From assembly GCA_016278415.1 (NCBI GenBank), contig JADQBV010000013.1, positions 1-64,000 on the forward strand: 64,000 bases of DNA. Reading direction: 5' to 3'. The position numbers and the translations under genes are program-made. Shown one piece after another: positions 1-7,277 of the stretch. Every line of letters starts with the position of its first letter. Position 1 is the stretch's first letter. Under the pieces are notes generated by a model, which saw only the letters and a program-made list of their open reading frames with translations, was not told the origin of the DNA and did not search any database. This DNA is from Halanaerobiales bacterium. Its GTDB lineage: Bacteria; Bacillota_F; Halanaerobiia; Halanaerobiales; DTU029.

Positions 1-219
1 ATTACAAATCGGGAAACTGGTCTTACAAACGGGAAGTTCGTTTTTCAATTTTCCTCATGATTTTTTTGCTCCTTTCTAATATTCACTATTTAATGTGATT
101 ATACATTTATTAATTAACCTACTCAATATTTCGTTCATTCATTCCAGAAGTATTTGGATGTGATTTTGTTGCGGATATTCACTATAAGGTGTATTATTTA
201 ACTTAGGCAGGTGATTTCA
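1..219. other. Gene-free left edge
   Basis: No convincing gene is seen here. Two imperfect direct copies of a TTACAAA-CGGGAA motif lie at about 2-14 and 23-35. On the minus strand an AGGAG motif precedes an ATG near 57, but that frame closes after 11 codons, so it is either a truncated gene start or chance. The stretch probably holds the promoter of the following XRE gene, but no strong -35/-10 pair stands out. Confidence 0.4.
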
Positions 220-435
220 ATGAAACTGACAATGGGAGAAAAACTCCGAATTTTACTGAAAAGAAAAAATGTTACAATTGTCGAGCTCAGTAGAAGACTT
301 AACACGACCAATCAGAACATGGCAAATAAATTTAAACGCGATAACTTTTCAATGAAGGAATTAGAAGATATAGCCGAAGCTTTGGATTGTGAATTTGAAG
401 GGTATTTTGTTGGTAAAAATGGAGATAAAATATAG
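220..435 (+). CDS. Small XRE-family HTH regulator
   Basis: A 71-residue protein made of little more than one Cro/C1-type helix-turn-helix (about residues 8-60, with VTIVELSRRLNTTNQNMANK as the HTH core). It probably binds DNA as a dimer and represses its own or the neighbouring gene. The reading frame is also open from a GTG at 211, but ATG 220 has an AGGCAGGTGA ribosome-binding site at good spacing, so it is preferred. The next gene starts 34 bases downstream on the same strand, so the two may be co-transcribed. The target is unknown. Confidence 0.75.
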   Translation: MKLTMGEKLRILLKRKNVTIVELSRRLNTTNQNMANKFKRDNFSMKELEDIAEALDCEFEGYFVGKNGDKI

Positions 436-469
436 AAAATGAATGTACTGATTTAGGGAGGTTACTTTA

Positions 470-1318
470 TTGGATGAATTAATAATAATGGAATGGAATA
501 TTAACCAGAGATCTAATTACGGCGGTAGCACCAGTATTCCCAACGTCATAGTTAAGAAAATTAAAGATATAAAAGCTGATATTATCGTACTTACTGAGTT
601 TTTTAAGGTGGAAAAGTACAAAGAATTTATTTCCAATCTGGAAGAAGAGAATTACACGGTTTTTCTTGACCCAAGAAAAGCGGAAAAAAATAAAAATCAA
701 ATTCTTATAGCGATTTCAAATAAAATTGATATATCAAATGGTGGAAAGATTAAATGGCTACCAAATAATATTAGTGGTTCCAATCCAAATTTTCTTCAAG
801 TAGAAGTTAAATATAATAATGAACCATTAATTATAATAGGCACTCGCATACGTTGGCATGGTAACAGTAATGGAAAACTTACAAAGCAAACTTTTGAAAA
901 GAGAAAAAAAGAATTTGAGTATCTGATTAACCATTTAAAAAAACTCAAAGAAATGAAATCTAAAAATATTCTAATACTAGGAGACTTTAATAATGCAAGA
1001 ATTTTGGGCGATGAAAACATACTTTATGATGAAAATGCAATTGATGAATTATACAAAAACGTTTTGCAAAGATCGTTTAATTATCATATCCTAAAAAGAG
1101 AATTTCACGAAATAGGTTTTAATACTCACACACCTAAAGCTGGAACATCTATTGGTATTTTTAAAATAGATCATTTAATAGTTTCTAACAATATAATGTT
1201 GTCAAAGATTGATTATGATCCAAATTTTGACACATTGATGAGTACCTACAAAAAAGAAACAATCCCAGAAATTGGTTTACCTGATCATTCTATATTAACT
1301 GCATCTATAAAGATTTAG
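470..1318 (+). CDS. Endonuclease/exonuclease/phosphatase-fold protein
   Basis: A 282-residue protein of the EEP (DNase I-like / exonuclease III-like) superfamily. Visible family marks are MEWNIN near the N-terminus, the metal-site Asp-Asn in LILGDFNNAR (about residues 167-176), DHLIVSN near residue 235 and the catalytic His in GLPDHSILTASI at the C-terminus. It has no signal peptide or membrane segment, so it should act in the cytoplasm. The start is TTG at 470: AGGGAGG lies 8 bases upstream, while the in-frame ATG further in has no comparable site. EEP proteins cleave nucleic acids or phosphoesters; this sequence alone does not decide the substrate. Its position behind an XRE gene hints at a mobile or defence cassette. 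Confidence 0.75.
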   Translation: MDELIIMEWNINQRSNYGGSTSIPNVIVKKIKDIKADIIVLTEFFKVEKYKEFISNLEEENYTVFLDPRKAEKNKNQILIAISNKIDISNGGKIKWLPNNISGSNPNFLQVEVKYNNEPLIIIGTRIRWHGNSNGKLTKQTFEKRKKEFEYLINHLKKLKEMKSKNILILGDFNNARILGDENILYDENAIDELYKNVLQRSFNYHILKREFHEIGFNTHTPKAGTSIGIFKIDHLIVSNNIMLSKIDYDPNFDTLMSTYKKETIPEIGLPDHSILTASIKI

Positions 1319-1368
1319 TATGATTTTTTTCAAAACGATTTAGAGAAGTTCATTCAAACACTAAAAAA

Positions 1369-1396
1369 CCCTAGATTTCACTAACTAAATCTAGGG
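1369..1396 (-). terminator. Intrinsic terminator hairpin, possibly bidirectional
   Basis: CCCTAGATTT at 1369-1378 pairs perfectly with AAATCTAGGG. Read on the minus strand it is followed by a run of T (the A-run 1364-1368), so it is a good minus-strand terminator. On the plus strand it could end the EEP transcript, but the tail (CATTTTA) is weaker. Confidence 0.7.
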
Positions 1397-1468
1397 CATT
1401 TTACTATCTAAATTTCCATTTTTGAACCACAAAATCTACTGCTGGTAGACGTGTTCCCGCATACCAGG

Positions 1469-1759
1469 TCAGATTACGATTTTGATTTCGACATCCCTTT
1501 TTAGGTCTTTTTGGGGGTAATTTTCGCTATTTTTACTGAAAGTATAGAAGTCATAAAACAGCTTGAACTCCAGTAAAATCAAGGGTTCTGGCGTTGTAGT
1601 TTTACCACCGTTTCCACATGCCTTGAGAGTACAATAATGATGTCGTAAGCATCTGGTACCCCCTTGGCGGAGAGGTATCTTTCTGATTTTCCACCATTTC
1701 TTCCATGAATTCTTTAAGGTTTTCATATCTAATATACATTGCTTGCTACATCTTAGCAA
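1469..1759 (-). pseudogene. Degraded coding sequence, methyltransferase-like tail
   Basis: No intact gene is present. On the minus strand, protein-like text is spread over three frames: an amphipathic stretch (ENLKEFMEEMVENQKD) in one frame and DAYDIIIVLSRHVETVVKLQ in another, ending in a stop at 1579-1581. The HVETVVKLQR stretch (1591-1620) resembles the C-terminal end of RlmD/RumA-type 23S rRNA uracil methyltransferases (HVETVVLLSR-like), but the residues before it fit less well. The 96-residue open frame across this stretch is rich in Trp, Lys and Cys and does not look like a real protein. A 7-base inverted repeat sits at 1742-1760. Confidence 0.35.
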
Positions 1760-1830
1760 GAAGTATCTTGATTATTTGATACCTGATTCTTTCTAAGATA
1801 TTCAATACTTTTTGTATCAAAATTGTAAGC

Positions 1831-1870
1831 AACAAAGCCCTCAAATAATTATTTACTTGAGGGCTTTGTT
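1831..1870 (-). terminator. Terminator of the ars operon
   Basis: AACAAAGCCCTCAA (1831-1844) and its exact complement TTGAGGGCTTTGTT (1857-1870) form a 14-bp stem just after the arsM stop codon at 1931. The stem itself ends in GCTTTGTT on the minus strand; there is no long T-run beyond it, so termination may be partial or the hairpin may protect the 3' end. Confidence 0.7.
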
Positions 1871-1930
1871 CATTACAATTTAATGTCTTATATTATTCCT
1901 AATCTTTTTAGTTCTTCTAATTGGATTAGT

Positions 1931-2719
1931 TTATTTAGTTGCTTCTATTATAAAAGATGTAACATAGTCCTCAATATTTCTATCTGGAACCCATGACTTA
2001 ACTATCTCTTTACCATTATCTTTAGGTACAAGTTTTATGTTACTAAAACCTGCCTGATGAATCATTGTCCTTATATTATCAACATATTCAGCTCCAGCAA
2101 TGCAACCTGTCATCATCGTTAAATCTTTTCTTATTTCTTCAGGTAATTCTGCAGTAGCAACAACGTCTGAAATAGATAATCTTCCACCATCCTTAAGAAC
2201 TCTATATGATTCCTTAAATACCATTTCTTTATCAAGAGATAAATTAATTACACAATTAGATATTATTACATCAACAGACTCATCTGCTACTGGTAAGTGC
2301 TCAATCTCTCCCAATCTGAATTCTACATTGTTGTATCCGTTCTCTCGTGCATTTTTCCTTGCTAACATAATCATATCAGGAGTCATGTCTACACCTATAA
2401 CAAATCCTGTTTCTCCGACCTGTCTACTCGCAAGAAAGCAATCAAATCCACCTCCACTACCTAGATCAAGGACCACTTCTCCCTTTTTTAGCAAGGCTAT
2501 AGCTATTGGATTACCACAACCTAATCCCATATTTGATTCAATCGGTACATTTGAAATATCCTCTGATGTATAACCTATCTTCTCAGATGTATCTAAAATA
2601 TCAAGTGATGAACTATTACCACAACACCCACCAGAGCAGCAATTTCCTTGTGATTGTTTCGTTGCAACCTCAGCATAACTTTTGCTAATAAGTTCCCTTA
2701 TTCTGTCCTTATCTTTCAT
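1931..2719 (-). CDS. arsM: ArsM arsenite S-adenosylmethionine methyltransferase
   Basis: A 262-residue class I SAM-dependent methyltransferase that methylates As(III), giving methylated arsenicals. Evidence: an N-terminal cysteine cluster (CCSGGCCG), the linker GLGCGNPIA, SAM-binding motif I VLDLGSGGGFDC, the acidic loop VIGVDMTPDM, and two further cysteines in SNCVINLS and MTGCIAGAEY. Together with the linker region these match the As(III)-binding cysteines of the family. The frame is open 13 codons upstream, but ATG 2719 has GAGGTG at good spacing. It is the last gene of the ars operon, 50 bases after arsC. Its inclusion beside an efflux pump means two detoxification routes, export and methylation. 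Confidence 0.9.
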   Translation of the reverse strand: MKDKDRIRELISKSYAEVATKQSQGNCCSGGCCGNSSSLDILDTSEKIGYTSEDISNVPIESNMGLGCGNPIAIALLKKGEVVLDLGSGGGFDCFLASRQVGETGFVIGVDMTPDMIMLARKNARENGYNNVEFRLGEIEHLPVADESVDVIISNCVINLSLDKEMVFKESYRVLKDGGRLSISDVVATAELPEEIRKDLTMMTGCIAGAEYVDNIRTMIHQAGFSNIKLVPKDNGKEIVKSWVPDRNIEDYVTSFIIEATK

Positions 2720-2769
2720 TGGAAACACCTCGCTTAATTTGATAAATTTACTTAACAAATAACATTATA

Positions 2770-3168
2770 CTACTCTTCTTTTTTCACTATATTTATCAAA
2801 TCTTCTACTTTTTTCTTAATCAAATCTCTTGTCGCTCTATAGTCTTCAATTGGGCCACCTGATGGATCATCTAACCCCCAGTCTTCATTATGACTATTTG
2901 GAATGAATGGGCAAACAACATTACAACCCATGGTAATTAATATATCTACTTCTGTTGGTATATCGGTTAATAATTTCGGGGTATGTTCACTCATATCAAC
3001 TCCAACCTCTTCCATAACTTGAACAGCCAAAGGTTTCACCTCAGGATATTTTTCTGTACCAGCTGAATAAACTTCTAATACATCACTTCCTAATTTCCTA
3101 GCCCATCCCTCTGCCATTTGTGAACGACAGGAATTGTGTACACAGATAAATGCTACTTTCTTTCTCAT
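2770..3168 (-). CDS. arsC: ArsC arsenate reductase (LMW-phosphatase type)
   Basis: A 132-residue thioredoxin-coupled-type arsenate reductase that converts As(V) to As(III) for export by Acr3 and methylation by ArsM. The P-loop CVHNSCRS gives nucleophile Cys9 and Arg15; Cys82 and Cys86 (GCNVVCPF) are the resolving pair, closer together than the Cys82/Cys89 pair of the S. aureus enzyme, as in the GC-xx-CP-type subgroup. WGLDDPSG carries the general-acid Asp region. Start ATG 3168 is preceded by GGAGGCGAAATA. The gene lies 59 bases after acr3 and 50 before arsM. Confidence 0.92.
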   Translation of the reverse strand: MRKKVAFICVHNSCRSQMAEGWARKLGSDVLEVYSAGTEKYPEVKPLAVQVMEEVGVDMSEHTPKLLTDIPTEVDILITMGCNVVCPFIPNSHNEDWGLDDPSGGPIEDYRATRDLIKKKVEDLINIVKKEE

Positions 3169-3227
3169 TATTTCGCCTCCGTTTATTTCAATTATTTATA
3201 AAATCTATAGTGTATATTTTAATGTCC

Positions 3228-4292
3228 TTATCCTTCATAACTAGCAGTAGGGAACCAATGTTTCGTCTTATTAACAATTTTAACAAGTAATAACATAATT
3301 GGTACTTCTGTAAGAACCCCAACAGTAGCTGCAAGGACTACTGGTGAATCTACACCAAAAAGTGCTATTGCAACGGCTACCGATAATTCAAAAAAGTCAG
3401 AAGCAGCAATTAGTGATGCTGGTGCAGCAATATCATGAGGCAGTTTAATTGCTTTGCTCGCTAAATATGTCAAAGTAAATGAGATAGTATTCTGAAGAAC
3501 AAGCGGAACAGCTATTAAAAGTACGTAAAGTGGTTTTTCTATAAGAATATCACCTTGGAAAATAAAAATAATTATAAGGGTCAACAGTAAACCTACAGTA
3601 GTTACACCATCAAACTTAGTTACAAATTTTTCATTAAAATATTCTTCTCCCTTATTCTTTATTATAAGTGTTCTTGAAAGAAAACCTCCTGCCAATGGAA
3701 CTACAATAAATAGCACTATTGACATTATAAGTATATCTAATGGGAGCACTATATTACTAAAACCAAGAAGTAGTTGTACTAATGGAATAAATAAAACCAA
3801 AATAAGCAAATCATTTACTGAAACCTGAACCAAAGTTTGTGCAGGATCTCCTTTAGTTAGAGTACTCCAAACAAATACCATAGCAGTACATGGTGCTGTT
3901 CCTAATAATACTGCTCCTATTACAAAATCACTAGCTAAATCTGCTGGTATTAAAGATTTAAATATATATTGGAAAAATAGTGTTGCCAATCCAAACATAA
4001 GAAATGGTTTGATTGCCCAACTTGCAAAAGTTGATAGAATGACACCTTGCGGATGTTTTCCTACATTTTTTATAGATTTAAAATCAATCTGTAACATCAT
4101 TGGATAAATCATAATCCACAAAAGAATTGCAATAGGAATGTTTAGGCTAGCTATTTCCATTCCTTTTAAAACCGATCGTACTCCTGGTAAAAATCTACCA
4201 ATTAAAATTCCTGCTGCCATACATAGTAATACCCAAATCGATAAATACTTCTCAAAAAAGCTTATTCCTGAAGGTAATTTTTCCTTCTTCAT
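3228..4292 (-). CDS. acr3: Acr3 arsenite efflux permease
   Basis: A 354-residue membrane protein with about ten hydrophobic segments, of the ACR3 family (BART superfamily), which exports As(III) using the proton motive force. The key cysteine lies in GTAPCTAMVF (Cys135) and the conserved acidic residue in VGVLTEVPIM (Glu329), matching the residues essential in characterised Acr3 proteins. Start ATG 4292 has AAAGGTGG upstream. It lies between arsA and arsC; an intergenic hairpin at 4311-4331 precedes it. Pairing of Acr3 with ArsD/ArsA suggests an ATP-assisted export system. Confidence 0.92.
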   Translation of the reverse strand: MKKEKLPSGISFFEKYLSIWVLLCMAAGILIGRFLPGVRSVLKGMEIASLNIPIAILLWIMIYPMMLQIDFKSIKNVGKHPQGVILSTFASWAIKPFLMFGLATLFFQYIFKSLIPADLASDFVIGAVLLGTAPCTAMVFVWSTLTKGDPAQTLVQVSVNDLLILVLFIPLVQLLLGFSNIVLPLDILIMSIVLFIVVPLAGGFLSRTLIIKNKGEEYFNEKFVTKFDGVTTVGLLLTLIIIFIFQGDILIEKPLYVLLIAVPLVLQNTISFTLTYLASKAIKLPHDIAAPASLIAASDFFELSVAVAIALFGVDSPVVLAATVGVLTEVPIMLLLVKIVNKTKHWFPTASYEG

Positions 4293-4310
4293 ATTATTCC
4301 ACCTTTCTTT

Positions 4311-4331
4311 AGGGAGGCCAAAGACCTCCCT
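4311..4331. other. Intergenic hairpin between arsA and acr3
   Basis: AGGGAGG (4311-4317) pairs with CCTCCCT (4325-4331). Only the plus strand has a T-rich tail. On the transcribed minus strand the hairpin is followed by A-rich sequence and the acr3 ribosome-binding site. It is therefore more likely an mRNA processing or stability element that sets the ArsA:Acr3 ratio than a terminator. Confidence 0.5.
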
Positions 4332-4380
4332 TATTTTATTTATATCTTTCTATAATTTACATTAAAAAAATCGTGACTAT

Positions 4381-6129
4381 TTAATTTAATAATGTACTTA
4401 ATTTTTCACCTTTTAAATCCTCAGATGTCCATTTAATCAAAGATGCATTTCCTCCTGCTACCTCAGATATTTTATTTATCCATTCAACCTCATTAGCTGC
4501 TTTGGCCTTTAATATTACATTTGTTGTACTTGTAGCATAGAAGCTGGAGTTTATTATCCACCATTTACTGAATATGCCAGCTCTTTCTAAATCCTCCTGA
4601 AGTCTTTTTGCTTCATAATAAGGAGTAGCTTCAGGCAATGTAATTATTAAAACTTCAGTTAATTTATCATCCTTAAGCTTAGGCAACAGCTCTTTCACTG
4701 ATTCTGGTACATCTCCCTGTGTTCGTTCTATTTCCTTATTGTAGCTTTGTGTTGATTCAAGCAACAATAGAGTATGACCTGTAGGTGCAGTGTCAATTAC
4801 AACTACTTCATCCTTAGAGCGCTCTACTATCTCAGCAAAGGCTCTAAAAACTGCAATTTCCTGAGTACAAGGACTTCTCAAATCCTCTTCTATATAAGCA
4901 ATATCATCTTCAGAGGCATTTGATTCTCTGGCTTTACTTAATACTTCATCTCGATATTTTTCTAATTCCTTCTTTTCATCTATATTACTTATGGTAATTC
5001 CAAAGCTTTCATCTATGACAAACTTTAAATGAGCCGCAGGGTCAGTAGTGGTAAGATGCACCTTTTTCCCTCTTTTAGCTAGCTCCATAGCTATTGTGGC
5101 AGCAATAGTAGTCTTACCAACTCCACCCTTACCCATTGTAAATATTACTTTTTTATCTGAATTGTAAAGATCATCTACTACTTTGCTTAAGTTTACAGTG
5201 TCTTTAATGTCTAGTTTTTCATCTATATTTTTAATATCCCCACTACTAAAAAAGGATCTAACATTCTCTATTCCTGTAATATTATAAGGTCTTAAAGGAA
5301 TTTCAAAGGTTTTTAGATTTTTTAATCCTTCTGGAGTATTACTTAATGTTTCTTGCTGTTTATTATAGATTTCATTAGATAAATCATCATCATGACTTTG
5401 TAGAACACCATTAACTACTAAAAGCTGATTTTTTACACCAATGTCTTGAAGTTCAATAGACGCTCTTTCAGCCTCTATTAACGCTGATGATACTGGACGA
5501 GATATTAAGATTAAAGTAGTCTTTTGTCCGTCTGCTAAATTTTCTACCGCATTTTTATATATTTCCTTTTTATCCTCTAGGCCTGAAAGCTGACCTAAAC
5601 AGGATGCACCATGGGTACTTTCACTTATGAAGTTAGTCCACGCTGATGGTAGTTGTAACATTCTTAAAGTATGTCCTGTAGGTGCTGTATCAAAAATAAT
5701 ATGTTCATATTCGTCTGCTGCCTTCTTATCAGTTATAAAGCCTGAAAACTCATTAAATGCTGCAATTTCAACAGTACATGAACCTGATAGTTGTTCCTCC
5801 ATATTTTGTATAACAGCATCAGGAAGCTTTCCTCTATATGGTGCTATGACACTTTCTTTATATTCAGCAGCTGCAGCTTCTGGTTCAAAATTTGCAACTG
5901 TAAGATTAGGGACATCCTTTATTTTTATTCCCTTATTATTTAATTCTGTATCAAATACATCTTGAAGATTTGAAGCTGGGTCAGTACTTACAAGCATTAT
6001 CTTTTTTTCCCTATCTGCCAACGCAACAGCTATAGCGCAAGCAGTAGATGTTTTTCCTACTCCACCTTTGCCTGTAAAAAATAAATATTTGGTTAGATTA
6101 ATATCCTTTAAATCAAAATTTTTATACAT
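4381..6129 (-). CDS. arsA: ArsA arsenite-stimulated ATPase
   Basis: A 582-residue tandem P-loop ATPase. It takes As(III) from the chaperone ArsD and drives extrusion through the membrane permease. Two deviant Walker A motifs GKGGVGKT lie at residues 20-27 and 333-340, each with a later DTAPTGHT signature. Cys118, Cys177 and Cys421 fall in the contexts SCTVEIAAF, ASCLGQ and PCTQEIAVF, which correspond to the three metalloid-site cysteines of plasmid R773 ArsA. Length is normal for the family. Start ATG 6129 follows AGGAGGGCATT, 12 bases after arsD. No sign of damage. Confidence 0.95.
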   Translation of the reverse strand: MYKNFDLKDINLTKYLFFTGKGGVGKTSTACAIAVALADREKKIMLVSTDPASNLQDVFDTELNNKGIKIKDVPNLTVANFEPEAAAAEYKESVIAPYRGKLPDAVIQNMEEQLSGSCTVEIAAFNEFSGFITDKKAADEYEHIIFDTAPTGHTLRMLQLPSAWTNFISESTHGASCLGQLSGLEDKKEIYKNAVENLADGQKTTLILISRPVSSALIEAERASIELQDIGVKNQLLVVNGVLQSHDDDLSNEIYNKQQETLSNTPEGLKNLKTFEIPLRPYNITGIENVRSFFSSGDIKNIDEKLDIKDTVNLSKVVDDLYNSDKKVIFTMGKGGVGKTTIAATIAMELAKRGKKVHLTTTDPAAHLKFVIDESFGITISNIDEKKELEKYRDEVLSKARESNASEDDIAYIEEDLRSPCTQEIAVFRAFAEIVERSKDEVVVIDTAPTGHTLLLLESTQSYNKEIERTQGDVPESVKELLPKLKDDKLTEVLIITLPEATPYYEAKRLQEDLERAGIFSKWWIINSSFYATSTTNVILKAKAANEVEWINKISEVAGGNASLIKWTSEDLKGEKLSTLLN

Positions 6130-6141
6130 AATGCCCTCCTT

Positions 6142-6519
6142 TTAGCAACAACCACTACCACCACAACAGCTATTATTTTCTTTCTTTGCTCTTAACTCAG
6201 ACATAATATATTCTTTAGGTATCTCAAGAAGCGATACAAATTCTTCATTGGTAGGATATTCTTTCACCTTTACAACTTCTCCATCTACCATCGTAATAGG
6301 AAGTATATCCGTACCTTCATCTACTAATAATTTATTTACTACCTTATTGTCTATAAATATTTGAGGATTACTAGAAAGATTATGCCTTTCTATAGTAACA
6401 CCTTTTTTCTCTAATCGATTCAAGACTGTAGACACCCTTAACAGATTTTTATCAACAGATGGTCCACAAACCCCTGTTGAACAGCACATAGCTGGATCAA
6501 ATATAACCATTTTTTTCAT
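6142..6519 (-). CDS. arsD: ArsD arsenic metallochaperone
   Basis: A 125-residue ArsD. It binds As(III) in the cytoplasm and hands it to ArsA; it also has weak repressor activity in some systems. Cys12, Cys13 and Cys18 (CCSTGVC) sit exactly where the essential cysteines of R773 ArsD are. Two further vicinal pairs occur at the C-terminus (CCGGSGCC). The thioredoxin-like core is of normal length. Start ATG 6519 has GGAGGAGATTGTA upstream. It lies 18 bases behind arsR and 12 before arsA. Confidence 0.93.
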   Translation of the reverse strand: MKKMVIFDPAMCCSTGVCGPSVDKNLLRVSTVLNRLEKKGVTIERHNLSSNPQIFIDNKVVNKLLVDEGTDILPITMVDGEVVKVKEYPTNEEFVSLLEIPKEYIMSELRAKKENNSCCGGSGCC

Positions 6520-6537
6520 TACAATCTCCTCCTAAAA

Positions 6538-6864
6538 TTAATTATTTGAATCATTACTTTTACATCTCTTGCAAATACAGTCTTCCTTTTCACTAACTAT
6601 GGATGTGATAAAACTAAAAGCTTCATCTGCTCTCACTTTATTAAGCGTGTATCTCATCCATGCTCCGTCACGCTCTGCATTCACAAGTCCACTATCTGTA
6701 AGGGTCTTCATATGATAGCTAAGTGTGGATTGTGATATACTTAAGCCTTCTAAAATATCACAGGCACACATTTCTCCACAAGATAGCATGTCAATTATCC
6801 TTAAACGAGTCTCATCCGATATTGCTTTAAATACTGGAATATATTCTGCATATGACTGAATCAT
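6538..6864 (-). CDS. arsR: ArsR arsenic-responsive repressor
   Basis: A 108-residue winged-helix repressor of the ArsR/SmtB family, first gene of the ars operon. The DNA-recognition helix is in SISQSTLSYHMKTL. Cys33 and Cys35 in EMCACDIL match the inducer-binding ELCVCDL motif, and Cys29 is close by; the C-terminal CICKRC adds three more cysteines that could take part in metalloid sensing. As(III) binding should release the operator and turn the operon on. ATG 6864 has a strong GGAGG. The operator-like repeats lie in the promoter just upstream. Confidence 0.93.
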   Translation of the reverse strand: MIQSYAEYIPVFKAISDETRLRIIDMLSCGEMCACDILEGLSISQSTLSYHMKTLTDSGLVNAERDGAWMRYTLNKVRADEAFSFITSIVSEKEDCICKRCKSNDSNN

Positions 6865-6879
6865 GAAATTACCTCCTTT

Positions 6880-6958
6880 GTATATCTATATGTTTCGATG
6901 ACATTGAATGTTATCGATATTCTAAAATTATTTTAACAACAATATCGATAATTGTCAA
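6880..6958 (-). promoter_or_regulatory. ars promoter with operator repeats
   Basis: On the minus strand TTGACA (6953-6958) and TAAAAT (6930-6935) are 17 bases apart, an almost ideal sigma-A promoter. ATATCGATA occurs in the spacer (about 6941-6951) and again downstream of the -10 (AATATCGATAAC, about 6910-6922), with a weaker copy nearer the gene. These repeats are the likely ArsR binding sites, so repressor would block polymerase binding and escape. Confidence 0.8.
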
Positions 6959-7166
6959 TATGATTGTTTGAAATTATTATTTTCTTTTAAATTTCTCTAT
7001 CAAAATCTGATTGAGAATCTGATTAATAAATTTTAAACTATAAATAACCCTACCTATGTTATATCTTATTTTAATATCTTCTTATCTACATCTTCTCTAG
7101 TTGCATACCATATGTATAAATTCTAGACATAGTTCTCATTTCTCTTAAAATAAATCAAAGTATAAA
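6959..7166. other. Intergenic, nothing recognised
   Basis: A very AT-rich stretch between the ars promoter and the hairpins that close the recombinase operon. No open frame with a ribosome-binding site, RNA gene or clear repeat was seen. The boundary between the chromosome (or another element) and the ICE may lie between here and 7277. Confidence 0.5.
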
Positions 7167-7217
7167 TCTACCAACAATAAAACCCTCAGCTTATCTGAGG
7201 ATTTTATTGTTGGTAGA
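7167..7217. terminator. Long bidirectional terminator hairpin
   Basis: TCTACCAACAATAAAA-CCTCAG (7167-7189) pairs with its complement at 7195-7217 with one imperfect position and a loop of about 5 bases. Stem length (about 23 bp) and flanking A/T runs suit termination in either direction. It insulates the ars region from the recombinase operon. Confidence 0.75.
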
Positions 7218-7232
7218 TTTTCCTTATACTAA

Positions 7233-7268
7233 GAGCAGTAACCACTTTATCTTTCCTAGTTACTGCTC
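7233..7268 (-). terminator. Hairpin closing the recombinase operon
   Basis: GAGCAGTAAC (7233-7242) and GTTACTGCTC (7259-7268) are exact complements, 16 bases apart, directly behind the last recombinase stop codon at 7278. It is a terminator or 3'-end hairpin; a recombinase core site in this position is also possible. Confidence 0.55.
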
Positions 7269-7277
7269 CTACCATTT

